Source: Ophthalmolycus amberensis
Lineage: Eukaryota > Chordata > Actinopteri > Perciformes > Zoarcidae
Assembly (NCBI GenBank): GCA_024529925.1
Contig: JAFEUB010001412.1
Coordinates: 496,001-560,000, forward strand
Length of the DNA: 64,000 nt
Reading direction: 5' to 3'
Shown: piece after piece, positions 1 through 11,900 of the stretch
Layout of the letters: the number at the start of each line of letters is the position of its first letter
Position numbering within the stretch: the first letter of the stretch is position 1
The notes under the pieces: generated by a model
What the model was told of the DNA's origin: nothing
Database searches by the model: none
The model's input: only the letters and a program-made list of their open reading frames with translations
Made by a program: the position numbers and the translations under genes

Positions 1-453
1 CATTTTCACGACATCAAACAAGTGTTCGGTGCACAAAGTAAAGCCTGGGCGTTTCTTCTGCCCTTGCTCAGATGAAACTTAAGTTATTGACATTTATTTT
101 CTTCTCACAATTTCCCAGTTGATAGAAAATTTGAACTGTTGAGTTATTCAAACTGTAAAACTCCAAAAAGCCTGGAACCTGACAGTGTGCAGACCTCCTC
201 TGTGCCCTGCAGCTAAGTTTTTGGTCCTGCACCCGAGTATCTGTCCCTGGATATGTGCGCACACACGGTCCATCCTCTTGTAGTGATTCTCCAGGGTGAT
301 GAATGGAAGATAGACAACAGGCTTATGCCACCAGATCAAAGTCGTCCCTCTGCAAAAGAAACGGTGGTTGTATGACATCAGGATCACGCTTTAGTCCAGA
401 AAAAATGGCAGATGAAACGTGTAGGTTTCATAACTGATTCACTTCAAACTCAC

Positions 454-1977
454 CTCATCATTATAATTCATGACATGCTGCTTGATCTTGGAGGAGTCCA
501 CCCATGTGACAAAATCTTCCATATTTCTGGAGAAAGTGGCCGTGTTGAGTTAGTATTTGATCACTTGAGATGCTTTTTCACATGTATCTATACTGCCATT
601 TCTGCAGAATGGACAGTTTTGTCCAAAAGACACCTGGCTGCATAAAGTGGTTCAACACAATTTATGAGAAGACAAAACTAAATGTGAACACTAACCTTGT
701 GACGAGGAACGCTGGGTCTTTGACGATGTCTATGCCAACACGCACATCTGCGACTGAGTCAAGGTCTAAACAGTTCCTACACTTGAACGTAGACAAAACT
801 AACCAATCACTCAAAGGAAACTCAAGGCGTAAAACTTTACTCCCAAAATATAAACTCTTGCAATAAGGAAGTAGTGAAGGATACGTCCTTGTTCGATGAA
901 GGTGATGGCGGTCTTCAGGTTCTGAGCCATACGGAGGCTCACCATGATGCTCGGCAGCCTCCTCCTGCAGGAGCCACAAAGGTGAAATGAACGACGGAAA
1001 ACAAGAGTCGTGATACATGTTCACGTCAAAAAGGACTCGATTAAAATGTTTGTGTTGTGATTTACCTGCAGAATGAAGAAGCTGTGACTTTATCTGTGAG
1101 GGCCAGATTCTGTCTGGTGGGCAAGAGACCAATGCAGTACCTTGTGTGAAGAAACAAGAAGATTATCAGTTTTGTTATTGTGATTTCAAAACGGATAAAC
1201 CAAGACTGCTCTAAAGCAGCAATGGAAAACAAACACCGCTTTATGTCTTTGTGATTCAGGTGCCAGGTGTTGACTGAAAGTTGTAAGACACAACATCACA
1301 CAGAGACACTCACAGTTTCTCCAGTAGTTGATGTGTGCTCTGGGCTCTGAAGCCATCTTTCTCATCCAGGTCACGGATTTTCTTGGCGAGATCCCTGATG
1401 TTACGACTCAGCTTGTTGTACCTGAGACACAGGAGAGATAAACACCGGTACTGTACACTACTATAGATATGAATTTGGGTGTACACATCTGTATTATTCA
1501 CTGGTCAGCTGCTTCCCTGAAAACAAATTTAATCTTTTCACTCAAATTACACAATTAAAGGTTTGAAAAATATTGACGCACTGTTTAAAACAGTCTCTGA
1601 GGGTTATAAGCTCTGATATCTGGTATTTCACGTGGTGTAGCTAATCAGGTCAAATAAGAAGATGAACATTTGTGTTTTGAGTTTCAACCTAGCTATTTCG
1701 GCTACATTTTGTTTTACTTGAACTCAAAATGAAACAGTTTATCGTGTTACTATGGTAGCTTAGCTTGATTTCCCAGTCTTCAAACAGCATTATGTTTACC
1801 GACTGTAGCCAGCAGCACTATTATAGACAACGCGTCTTACTTGGTGTAGTCCTCCCTCTTTTCGATGCGAAACCTCCGCAACACTTTGACCTCGTGCAGG
1901 TTGTTGTCCACCTCCCAGTTGATGAAGTCAACCTTCTTCAGCAACTTCTGTTCATGGTGCTTTAATTTACGAACCAT
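454..1977 (-). CDS. imp3: U3 small nucleolar ribonucleoprotein protein IMP3 (3' end missing)
   Basis: IMP3 is a nucleolar component of the U3 snoRNP (MPP10 complex) and is needed for early 18S pre-rRNA cleavage. Six coding exons can be read with GT-AG junctions: 1977-1841, 1421-1314, 1140-1066, 964-885, 747-696 and 526-454. Together they give 525 nt, or 175 codons. The protein starts MVRKLKHHEQKLLKKVDFIN and contains the S4-type RNA-binding segment RRLPSIMVSLRMAQNLKTAI followed by EQGHVRVG and DPAFLVTR. It reaches VTWVDSSKIKQHVMNYNDE. The vertebrate protein has about 184 residues, so only 8-9 C-terminal residues (an acidic tail in relatives) are missing. No suitable exon is visible in 1-453, so the last exon probably lies left of the window. 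The alternative, reading through the donor, adds only VSLK before a stop. The start is the first ATG of the family-typical N-terminus. Family identity is secure; the 3' end is open. Confidence 0.93.
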
Positions 1978-2345
1978 TTTTAAAACGTTCTCTGGCTCAA
2001 TATAATGTATTTACAAGATGCTCGCTCCCATGCAGCAGGCTGAAGAGGAAACACGTGTTCTTCTTCTTCTTCGGCGACCGTTTAACGTCGTGCGTCGAGT
2101 CCACATGAGCTGCAGCGCCATCTACCGCGGCTCACCCACAGGGCTCAACATTTAACATCTCAAACCCTGATATTAAACTACACGTGTGACAAAGGACGAC
2201 CTCAGACGGGTTTCGGAGAAGCAGCCGAGCAGGAACCGCACTACGCCCCTTGCGGAAGAGGACGGCAGTCAGCTGCTCGCGGACTAATATTAACGGCGTT
2301 GAGGAAGTGAAAAGGCTTGAACGAGCCAGGCGGCGCGAAATGACG
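1978..2345. promoter_or_regulatory. CpG-rich promoter region upstream of imp3, possibly bidirectional
   Basis: The 370 bases upstream of imp3 are much richer in CpG than the flanks. They include a YY1-like GCCATC at 2118-2123 and an E2F-type GGCGCGAAA at 2332-2340. The imp3 transcript runs left. On the right the region ends at a small plus-strand ATG exon candidate. The promoter function is inferred from composition and motifs only. Confidence 0.5.
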
Positions 2346-2421
2346 GCCGTGTCTGTAAATAGATTAGTTTATGTTGCTGTTCGGAGTTTGGCTCTCAAGA
2401 CTGTGTGCGTGCAAACAACCA
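2340..2421 (+). other. Candidate orphan first coding exon, divergent from imp3
   Basis: An ATG at 2340, directly abutting the E2F-like site, opens a 27-codon reading frame (MTAVSVNRLVYVAVRSLA and onwards). It has several Arg/Lys and no acidic residue, as in mitochondrial presequences. It runs into a strong donor, A/GTAAGT, at 2421/2422. The hAT element begins only 16 bases later, so it would sit in the intron. I could not find a convincing second coding exon. The acceptor TTTCAG near 3507 would end the frame after seven more codons, followed closely by an AATAAA at 3540-3545. It may be a real gene start, a micropeptide transcript, or chance. Confidence 0.25.
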
Positions 2422-2437
2422 GTAAGTAGATGTAAAG

Positions 2438-3292
2438 TAGTGATGGCGAGATGAAGCCTCATGAGGCATCGAACCACTTCAGCCAATTGGTTCGAGAAAG
2501 GGTTCATTTCTCGAAGCTTCATGTGCACACGAAACCACCTACTGGCCAAGTGTATAATCACAGGCAGCTGTATCTGAACCACATAATGTGATGCATTGAA
2601 TTTTTGTGTCTGTTATGGCTGTTGGGAATGACTATGAATTACAAAAATGTATGACCAAATAATTTCTGTACATAAATTATCACATATGTGCAAATTAAAA
2701 TATTTTTTGAATGTATTCTGTGTGTAAATTTTCCCAAAATGGTAGTATCATATGATATGGCAGGTTGTGTACCGTAATAATGTTATTATGTCACTTTAGG
2801 AAAATGGCATGGGCTTAAGCAGGCAGAGGACAGTGAAAGTGCTTGTGGAACTAGGAAGAGGGGACTGAATATGCTTGTGTAACTTGGACAGTGATGTACA
2901 GGACAGGGGACATTTTATTCATTTTTATTCAGAAATAACAGTTTCTCAACAGTTTTTGGTTTTAAACGATTCCTTTTTTTTTGACACAACCTCTCCGGCC
3001 TTTGAAAACACCCTTTCACAGGGTACAGAAGATGCTGGCGTGCACAAAAACGCAAGAGCAAGTCTATATAAATTTTCATACAGGAATTTTTGCCTCTCCC
3101 AGTACTCCAGAGGCAAAATCTGAACCACTTCCCGAAGCAGTCACGTGGTACAGCCGGGCAGCGAGGCTTCGGACGTCATCATTTTTGGCTCCTCCCCTAA
3201 ATGAAGCAAGCCTCGATACGCGCTTCGAGGAAACGCCCCCTCCATTCCTCGACACACGCTTCGAAGCGTCGGCACATCTCGTAACATCACTT
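2438..3292. mobile_element. Non-autonomous hAT-type transposon with 8-bp target duplication
   Basis: The element is 855 bp. Its left end reads TAGTGATGGCGAGATG and its right end, read inverted, is AAGTGATGTTACGAGATG. ATGTAAAG occurs directly on both sides (2430-2437 and 3293-3300), the 8-bp target-site duplication typical of hAT elements. Subterminal regions on both sides carry repeated TTCGAG/CTCGAAGC motifs. Only a C-terminal transposase remnant survives inside, so the element cannot move on its own. The perfect duplication suggests a fairly recent insertion. Confidence 0.9.
2946..3128 (-). pseudogene. hAT transposase C-terminal dimerisation fragment
   Basis: This 60-codon open stretch encodes LALAFLCTPASSVPCERVFS followed by a KAGEVVSKKKESF-like tail. 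This is the hallmark of the hAT-family dimerisation region (the ZBED/Ac-type 'P..S...ERVFS.AG' motif). The rest of the transposase (BED finger, catalytic residues) is absent between the terminal repeats. It is therefore a relic carried by the surrounding non-autonomous element, not a functional gene. Confidence 0.85.
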
Positions 3293-3300
3293 ATGTAAAG

Positions 3301-5990
3301 TTTGGTGTTAGTCTAATGTAGTTATATTGTGTCATTTGCACGGCAATCTATTCTGATAGTTAGTAGCTCGTTCCTTGTTTGCTAAGTGGTGGCTGTAGGA
3401 GTCCCGGACTGTTCATCACTGCCTGTATTCTGTCCCTGTATGTCCTAATTAGAAACCAATGTTGGATAGAGGTATTTACTAATTATTATTTCATGTATGT
3501 CTGTTTCAGAACCACACACATTGCTTGTTTGACTATTGTCAATAAACCTCTCAAAAGGAACATCTTGTCTGGAGTGCATTCGGATCGATGCCCCCTGGTG
3601 GCCACAACATTTAATGAACCACAGTAAAAAATAAACAGTCCTTTCCCAGTCAATACAACAACACGTTTCTCCTTTTAATTAAAACGATACAGCTACATAT
3701 TCACAGCGTGTTCAGTCTTTATCCACTTATTGTATCTACAACAAAAAAGGCATAGGAGCAAATCAAAGTCCATGTTCGTTCAAATATTTCATAAAGCCAC
3801 ATTAATCTTTTTTACATTTTTAAATTTTTTATTACGGTTATTTTATTTTTTATTTATTTTTTATTAAGTTTGAAAGCATGAATGTGAGCCTGTCCATATA
3901 GATTCGTGGATGCGTAATTAACCCAGACTGATCTGCAGCTGGATTAAATGATGACTTGTTCACCTCATAACCTCGAGAACATCAACGATATCACTCCCAA
4001 CACATCAAACTGCACGTTAGTGCTTAATGTTACCTAAAAAAAGTAATGTACCCCCTCACAGAAACCTGTTGTATGTTGATACAACCTCTGAGGTTACACT
4101 TCAAGAGACTGCTACTTTTATTTACTGGTTGGCTTGTAAATATACATTTTTGGTGATGATATTTGATCTATTTTCATTTTGTTTCGATAAAGATTGCTTT
4201 AATTAGCTGTTATATGGTTTTACTTTTTTTTTGAGTACGTTTTGTTAGTACGTTTTTACTCCAGCAGGAGTCGCTCAACGTTTGGTGTATAGTCAGCAGC
4301 CTACATGAGAACAGAGGGATATACTGTAGTTAGTCGGGACTGTATAGACTCAGCGTTTACCGCAACATTTTCCAGTTTACAGCTGTGAGATAGTCTGTGT
4401 CTTGGCCATGGTTTGCCCTACATAGGGGTCGGATTAACGTTTTGAGTGTTGGAATAAGTGGAGCAAAAAGGAGAAGACTATCCAGCGAGTGTCCGGACAC
4501 TTTCATCCACGTCCTTAGCTGAGCTCCAGTCCAACAGGTAAATTATTGTATGATGGAGAGTTTGAGAGGGGTCTCTTTTTGTCTTTAGTTTAGTCTCTAT
4601 ATCCTGCCTCTTTCAATCTGTCAAGATCCCTTCAGGGACAGTTTCATCAAATGCTACTCATCAGAAATAGAAAGCAATTTATAATAGCCATAGGATGAGC
4701 CTTTAAATTAGAGGTTGCTTGGATTCATTCACTCACTCACTTCTCTCCTTACCACTTTTCTTTCTGCCGGATCCACATCCTGATGAATTTGTGATGTTCA
4801 ATATTTGTTCAAGTCAAACACATGAGTGATTGTTTGCCAGGGATGGCTTTTTGACTCAATACACTCCTATTATGTCTACAGCAGTTTGACCTGTTTATCT
4901 CAGTAGTGTTGTGTTACCTTATATCCTGCAGGCTGAATTATCAGAATAACAGCTGTGCTCGTATAGTTGTCTCAAATGTCCCAAAGATGGACCACACCTT
5001 GGTGGACGCCCCACCCAGAGCCACTGCTTTCTTTGACCCGAGTCCACCACGTATCTGTTTTCCATGTTATCTGATGACACATCTGCTTTGAAAAAGGGGA
5101 TAATGTACTGACACTTACAGGGAACCTGGTTTGTGAAGATGCAGCGATACAAATAAACCACTTTGGATCTTCAGATATCAATGCCATGCAATTAATTTGT
5201 GACGGCAGACACAATATATCAGAACAAAACGTTTTTAGCGAATGACGTCTTGCAGAGCATCCATCAGTTCTCTTCTGATGGGGTTCCCATGCTCTCTGCT
5301 CAGCTGCTCACAACTGATTGGTGCAGATAGCTGCCAGAGCTTCAATGTGACCAAAGCTCCAGCCTATCAGACGATTGTAGTATTGTTCTCTTGTTTCAGG
5401 AAATTACTGTACCGTGGCATTCATGATTATGACCTCAGTTGAGTCATTTTATAACCGGTTGTCCTCCAAGGGAAGGAGGCGGGAAGAGCGTAGTTTGAGC
5501 TAAGCCAACTGACATGGAAGAACGCTATCCATAATGTCTGTTTCACCTGCCAACAGGTATCTGACACAGAGCCTATTTGCATCTCCATACGATGAGCTTA
5601 GAACTTTTTTTCAACTTCATTTAATTCATATCACTGCACACCGTCTCCTGCTTCAAATCTACTCTGCACTATAGCTTTAGTAACTTCCTTTGGCAACGTG
5701 ACATGGATGCAGGACTTTTGAAAGATATGAGCGTGTTGTCCAGAAATCAACAACTGGACGATTTTCTCATCCAACAGCAGGTAAATATTGTCGTCTCACA
5801 AAAGAAGCCTGACATGTTTGGTATCTTTGAAGATTTTGGGATCTCCACAAGAACTTAAAAAACTCTGTAGGCTGCGCAGGATGCGTTTGTAATGACCGAG
5901 CCACCAATGGGGGTGCTGCATAGGAGTTTAAATATTCCTGCAGCTGACAAGTAAACTATAGCAAACGATTTTATAAAAAAATGTGAAGAT
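3301..5990. other. Intergenic, no gene recognised
   Basis: AT-rich sequence with scattered short open frames lacking family similarity, coding bias or a consistent exon structure. It includes an A/T homopolymer-rich patch near 3810-3860 and a CTCF-like motif at 3590-3603. The stretch at 5440-5530 resembles anonymous dispersed fish repeats but could not be classified. Confidence 0.6.
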
Positions 5991-6003
5991 CCTTGCATAG
6001 CTG

Positions 6004-7397
6004 CACTGTAATGAATTGCTGTAAATTTACAGTGGATTCAAAACGGTATCTTACAGTATTTCCTAATGCTATTTTAAATCATGTCTGAGGGAGTGACGCC
6101 GAGATCGAAAAGTGGCAGATGGTATGCCACTGTTGTTCAGGTATGTACCTATCCCTGGGGTGTGCCACTGTTGTTCAGGTTTATGTAACAGGTTATTGTT
6201 ACCGCCGTGGGTCCTGTCAGCACAAAGATATCAGCACACACTCAAATAGCGTTTTTGTAATGTTCTTTATTTAGTCATGCAGTTCAGGATGGTCTCGGCC
6301 GTGCGCTCTCCTGTGTCTCGTCCTGTCAGCTCCTGTCTCCTGCTTACTCCTCCGTCCCTACTACTGTTTATATAGGGAGAGAGACAATCAAGGACCAGTT
6401 TCAGTTGCGGCCAATCAAACCTCTTCACAGCACCGTTCCCTGAACCACTCCCCCCCACTCTGTCCCCTCTGCAGCTGCGCCTAACCACGCCCAGCCACCA
6501 CAGGTACCTATGAGTGGTATGCCATTTATATCAGTATACATATATATATAGATGTATATGCATACATAAATTGGCTATAATATCAGTTTCAGGGCACATC
6601 AGTAAATACTAAATCACTTTATTGTCATTTCATATATCCGAACACGAAAATGGACGAGATAAAATAGATACATTCCTTAATTTATGACGCTGTGTTGCGC
6701 TACTTTGTCAATAAAGTAAAAAATATATATTTACGGCATCACTGTTCGTGAATCAAACCAGTTTACATTAAATGTGCATATGCATCAAGAGACGGCACTG
6801 GTGTGCCTGTCTGACAGTGAACTACCACTCCAAGGATGTACCCACTGAACAAGTAGCATATCACTCCAGGGATGGGTACCTACTGATAGTATACCACTCC
6901 AGGGACAACAGTAGTGAACAACAGTAGCATAGCATCGGCCACTTTTCGATCTCGGCGCTCCTGGTCTGAGTTCCTCATGAGTTCAGTTAAGCCGGTCATT
7001 AAAGATTTCATGGTTTTATTTGTTTTCTTCTAAACATGCAGTACATTGTAAGTTTTGTGATGTAATACAAATGTCCCTTTATTATTTGTCTTGAGAACAT
7101 GTATTGAACTGCAATAATTATGTGTTAAATTACTATTGTTATTATTTTATTTGTTGGGAATTAAATGCAAAAGTATTGGGTTGCATTACCCTTTGTAAAT
7201 AAACGGTAACATTCTGGCATATTCTGTAAAATCACCGTAAAACCCAGTTATCCTACTGTCACATAACATAATCCAGTATACGGTAAGACACCGTAAAAGT
7301 AAATTACGGTAGTTTCACCATAAAAAAAACAGTAAATTGCTGGCGTCCCTGCTGCCAGTAAGTTACCGTTATTTTACGGTGAAATTGTTGAGAGTGT
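6004..7397. mobile_element. ACGGTAA-rich inverted-repeat element split by a second element
   Basis: The left edge (CACTGTAATGAATTGCTG onwards) and the right edge (ending GAAATTGTTGAGAGTG) are inverted relatives. The right arm carries many ACGGTAA/TTACCGT words and the palindromic block CTGGCGTCCCTGCTGCCAG at 7342-7360. This composition is familiar from an abundant teleost MITE family. Its continuity is broken at 6090-6963 by another inverted-repeat unit. Boundaries are approximate by some tens of bases. Confidence 0.55.
6090..6963. mobile_element. Nested long inverted-repeat element
   Basis: The left end includes GCCGAGATCGAAAAGTGGC (6099-6117). The right end, inverted (6938-6956), is the same apart from one base, so the arms pair with about 19-25 bp. 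GTCTGAG sits directly outside both ends (6083-6089 and 6964-6970), consistent with a target duplication. The inner flanks carry degenerate tandem units of about 30 bp built on CCACT(G/C)..GTTGTTCA and CCCTGG. A GC-richer block at about 6250-6500 is unrelated to the rest and may be a further insertion. No transposase was seen. Confidence 0.6.
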
Positions 7398-8940
7398 GGC
7401 AACTGCAAATGAAAGCTGATAGTGTTCTGAAAATGTTCTTAGAAAGAGAGAGAGGAGAGTTTGTTTTAGGTGTGTGTAGAAGGACACACACACATTGACA
7501 CACACCAACAGAGAGGGATTGTGTAGCCGTGGCCCTCAGCTAAGCAGAGCTGCTACATAGGGAGGTCAGTGTGTTGAACGCACCACACCTCTTGTACTGT
7601 CAACACTTCTTTGGCCCTCGTGGCTTGCTGTACAGCCTCTTTCTATCAAAAGATACAAACCATAGTAGAATATATATACAACCATTTTATGACATGACTC
7701 AGTGGACTTTATCCCTCAGTAAAAGAGCACACAGATTTACACAGTCCCTCCTGTGGTACTTTCACCAAATAACTTTTACAGTTTGTGTGCTTGAAATAAG
7801 AAAACAATGATTTAACTGCGGGAAGGAAAGACCAGTGTTATGGTAAGTCAGAAAGAGTGAAGAATGTCCGTCTTCAAGCCTCCAGGACACCATAGTCACA
7901 AGACTGGTAATAATTAATTTCTCTCGACCTAACCTTTAATGCATGACAGGTTATGAATAACAACTAGACTGAACACTCGACAGTATATAATACTTATGTA
8001 CTTTTATTGTTAATGTAGGACTTGGAGTATAGTATCTTACACTGCTGTATTGGTAATTGTATTTAACTAAAGGATCTGAGTACATCTTCTACCCCCTGAC
8101 TGTTACACCACTGATAGCATTATCAAATGTTATTAAGAAGACCCATGTAAAATAGTAGCTAATACTCTGGCGAGTACTTCTACTGATCACATACAGTTTT
8201 TGCTCTAATTTGATTTTCATGAGATACTTAAATATAGTTTACCTGTATTGCCTCAGAGGACAAATTTGCCTTGTGGATGTCAGAATCACAAACACAAGCA
8301 CACAAAACGTTTCCTCTCTTAGAACACAACATTAAAACAGGCAGAACTAACTAACAGGTCTATCATCAACCAGATGATGAATGGAATATAACAGACACAT
8401 TTTAATTTTAAAAGTTTAATAAAAATTTGGTATGAAAAGAAAAAGAAGGCTGTGGTTTTTGATAACAAACTGGTCACTTGAAGCTTCATTCATAATTCAC
8501 CAGTCCCTCCTTCCTGAATAAGCAGTTTGTTTCTGTTGGTGGACAGTCTTCTTTACTAAGTATACAGAAGATAACAGCTGTTTTGTACTTTGAGTTGTAC
8601 TGTAAAATACCATATTTTTCCCCTTGACCCCATAATTATTATTTCTTGTCTGATACTTGTTGAATGGGCTCCAGGTCTGCAGGAATGCCCTGCACAGCCT
8701 CAGGCTCCACTTTCTGTCTTACTACTGACCAGCATTCCTGATTGTTCCACACTTACTCTCTCTCCTCTCTCAGACTCTTCTGAGACACCCTCCACTGTTC
8801 TCCTTTGCTTTTCACTTTCACGCTCCCTCTATAGGTTTTTCTTAATATTATTATATTATATAGCTGCAGGGGAATCCCTCATGTCTCTGACTGAACCAGG
8901 CTCACTCAATCTTCCTCCTTTTTTTTTGTTCATCCCAAAG
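7398..8940. other. Intergenic / slc35a3 upstream region
   Basis: No coding exon is recognised. A fragment at about 8017-8113 resembles the terminal part of a common fish repeat (AAAGGATCTGAGTACATCTT, then CCACTG-like). The 8650-8940 stretch stays open in the slc35a3 frame, but it contains a polypyrimidine tract and AAAG acceptor at 8917-8940. It is therefore more likely intron than coding sequence. The slc35a3 5' non-coding exon was not located. Confidence 0.45.
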
Positions 8941-8982
8941 ACTCCTCAGTTGTCTGCTGACTCTGGCACAGAGTCCCCCACG

Positions 8983-11900
8983 ATGGTGGTGTCACCGCCA
9001 CACTCCGTCAGGCTGAAGTATCTGTCTCTGGGGGTGCTGGTGTTGCAGACCACCACGCTGGTGCTCACCATGCGCTACTCCCGCACCCTGAAGGAAGACG
9101 GCCCCCGCTACCTGGCCTCATCCGCCGTGGTGTCGGCCGAGCTGCTCAAGATCTTCGTCTGCACCCTCCTCGTCTTCAAGGAGAACAGTGAGTTAGAAGG
9201 GTGACAGTAAGCAGTTTCTGTTTTTCATTAGTAGTCTATTTGAAGGCTCTACAGGGCACAATATCTCATATAAATGTCCTCAAATCTTCCTCTTAATACC
9301 AGACTGGCTGTCAGATTCTCTCTGTCTCTGCTCAATGTCTCTTCAGTCCTTGGGTGGTCCCTTGATTAAATTACTGACAACACCCTCTCTGTCTCTGCCA
9401 GATTTCAGCGTGCGGCTGCTGAAGGAGGAGATTGTTAACAAGCCTGTGGAGACCATGAAGTTGGCTATTCCTGCAGGGATCTACACTCTGCAGAACAATC
9501 TGCTCTATGTTGCCTTATCCAACCTGGACGCAGCCACCTATCAGGTAGCACATGAATGTACTGGTTCAAGTTCACTGTGTGTGTGTGTGTGTGTTATTGA
9601 TTTCCATATGGTTTGGTATTTGCCTTACTGTGTAGCCATGAATTTACAGAGCTTGGTATGTGTCAGGGGGAAATGTTTTTTTTTATAGTTTTACATAAAT
9701 CCTTTAAAATATATTCTCCATTCTTTTTTGTGTAAGGTGGCAATTTCTGTTGAATAAAGAACAAAGGCAACTTTTGCCTTTCTGTAAGTGTAATTCAAGC
9801 TCCTGCAGTCGGATTCACAGCACAGTCAAATTAATTAAAATGAGCAAAGGACAGAGGAGAAGCCAGTGTTTTATACACTGGAGACTGTCGAGTACACATT
9901 ATCTTCGTGGTATAAAAACAGCATCTCACAGAACAATGAAGGCCATCTTATCTTGTTCTGTCCTTGGTCATTGCATAAGGCACTAAAGCTTGCTGTTTGG
10001 AGAGACATAAAGTCTCTCTTTAAAGAGAATGCATAATATCCTAAACTTTCCATTAAATGTGTTAATTATACTTTTTTTATTCCATCAGTTTGTAACCTCA
10101 AATAACATAAAGACATATATGCAAAATTCCCTTTTGAGAATCAAATACTTACACCATAGAAAGTTTTCGGTGAAAAGTGGCTGACCCAACGATTGGTACC
10201 ATATTCATAACTCTATAAGTAGCAATAAGCGAAAGTTAGAAGATTTATACCACTCTCATATCTGTCTTCAATTAATGTTACGGCCAACAGCTGGTTAATT
10301 TACCTTGACTGGAAGCTAGCTAACCAGCTGACTTTTCTAAGTTTGCTCAGGATGATGTATAAGTGTTCTGTCATATTCACATACCCAACTATTGCTTAGT
10401 GGTGCGTTTGTGTTGTGCTCCACACAGGTCACATACCAGCTGAAGATCCTCACAACAGCACTGTTTTCTATCTCCATGCTGGGGAAGAAGTTGGGCTTCT
10501 ACCAGTGGCTGTCCCTGCTCTTCCTCATGGCAGGAGTCACTCTAGTGCAGGTACCAGCTGACACTGAGCCTGCAAAGTCCCTGAGCAATTTACATCTGCA
10601 CCGTTTTATCTGCTGCATGAATGTGGAATATGACTATATTGACTCATCAGATGTTTTAGTCCTAAATGAGTTGTATTACTCTAATTGACAGATTTCCCGT
10701 CTGTGCCTGTCCCTGCATGTTATGATCAGTGTTGTAACCTCCACAGTGGCCCGCAAAGTCTGAAGGTGGCCCTGAGCAGAAGATCCTGTCGACAGGCTCC
10801 CAGTTTGTGGGACTGATGGCTGTGCTGATGGCCTGTGTGTCCAGTGGCTTCGCTGGAGTTTATTTTGAGAAAATGCTCAAGGAGACTAAACAGAGCGTGT
10901 GGGTCCGTAACATACAGCTGGGTGGGTAACTATGACCTCCGTTTGCTTGGTTAGATGACTTAGAGACAATATGTGTTGAGTCAATAATGGTGTGTGTTAG
11001 ATAGATAAACTAGAATAAGACGTTTAAACTAACCCATCCTCATCTCACACTCACAGAAATTCATATTCCGTGTGTCACAAACATAAACTGGAATAAGGTG
11101 TCATCATTTTCCAAATTATTTCTTGATTGTATCCTAAATAAAAATAGTTTCTGAAAGAAACAAATTTCAACTGAAAAGTTTTGGCTGGGGAAAGGGATTT
11201 TGCGCAACCTGGCATCCCAAAAGTTGGTCTTATTAATGTTTTAGAATATAATAGAATAGAATTTATACTATCTTTATCCCTTTAAGGGGGAAATTTTTCT
11301 CTGCATTTGACCCATCCCTGTATATAGGGAGCAGTGGGCTGCCAATGACAGGCGCCCGGGGAGATTTATTACTGACCTATTAAGAGTTAATGAAAGAGTT
11401 AAAGAATTAATGTTTCCTGTCTAGGATCAGTTGAAACATCACTCTACCTTGCAGTTTCAACCCAAACCTAACCTCTGTGTCTCTCCTTGTCTCCTCCAGG
11501 TTTATTCAGCTTTGTGTTTGGCTTGGTAGGAATGATAGTGTATGACGGCCAGATGGTGAGAGAGTTTGGAATGTTTCAGGGCTACAACACCGTCACCTGC
11601 ACAGTCGTTGCCTTGCAGGTTTGATCATTAAGTTTCTCTTCAATCTCACATTTGTCAAATTGTCATTGAAACTACTACTACTTTCTAACTGCCTGCAGGC
11701 TCTGGGTGGGTTGATCGTAGCAGTGGTCATTAAATACGCAGACAACATCCTCAAGGGATTCGCCGCCTCTGTGTCCATCATCGTGTCCTCACTTATTTCA
11801 TATTTCCTGTTGGAGGACTTTAACCCTACATGGTAAACATATACATGCTCATGAACACCCCCACAAGGCTTAATTTCGGTTTGAAATGAGTTCCTCACGA

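Noticed and set aside
2981..3298. 105-codon plus-strand frame inside the hAT element
   Set aside because: It is the antisense of the transposase remnant and the subterminal repeats; no conserved content.
8590..8980. N-terminal extension of slc35a3 by upstream open frame
   Set aside because: A polypyrimidine tract and acceptor at 8917-8940 interrupt it, and the resulting 130-residue leader has no counterpart in SLC35A3.
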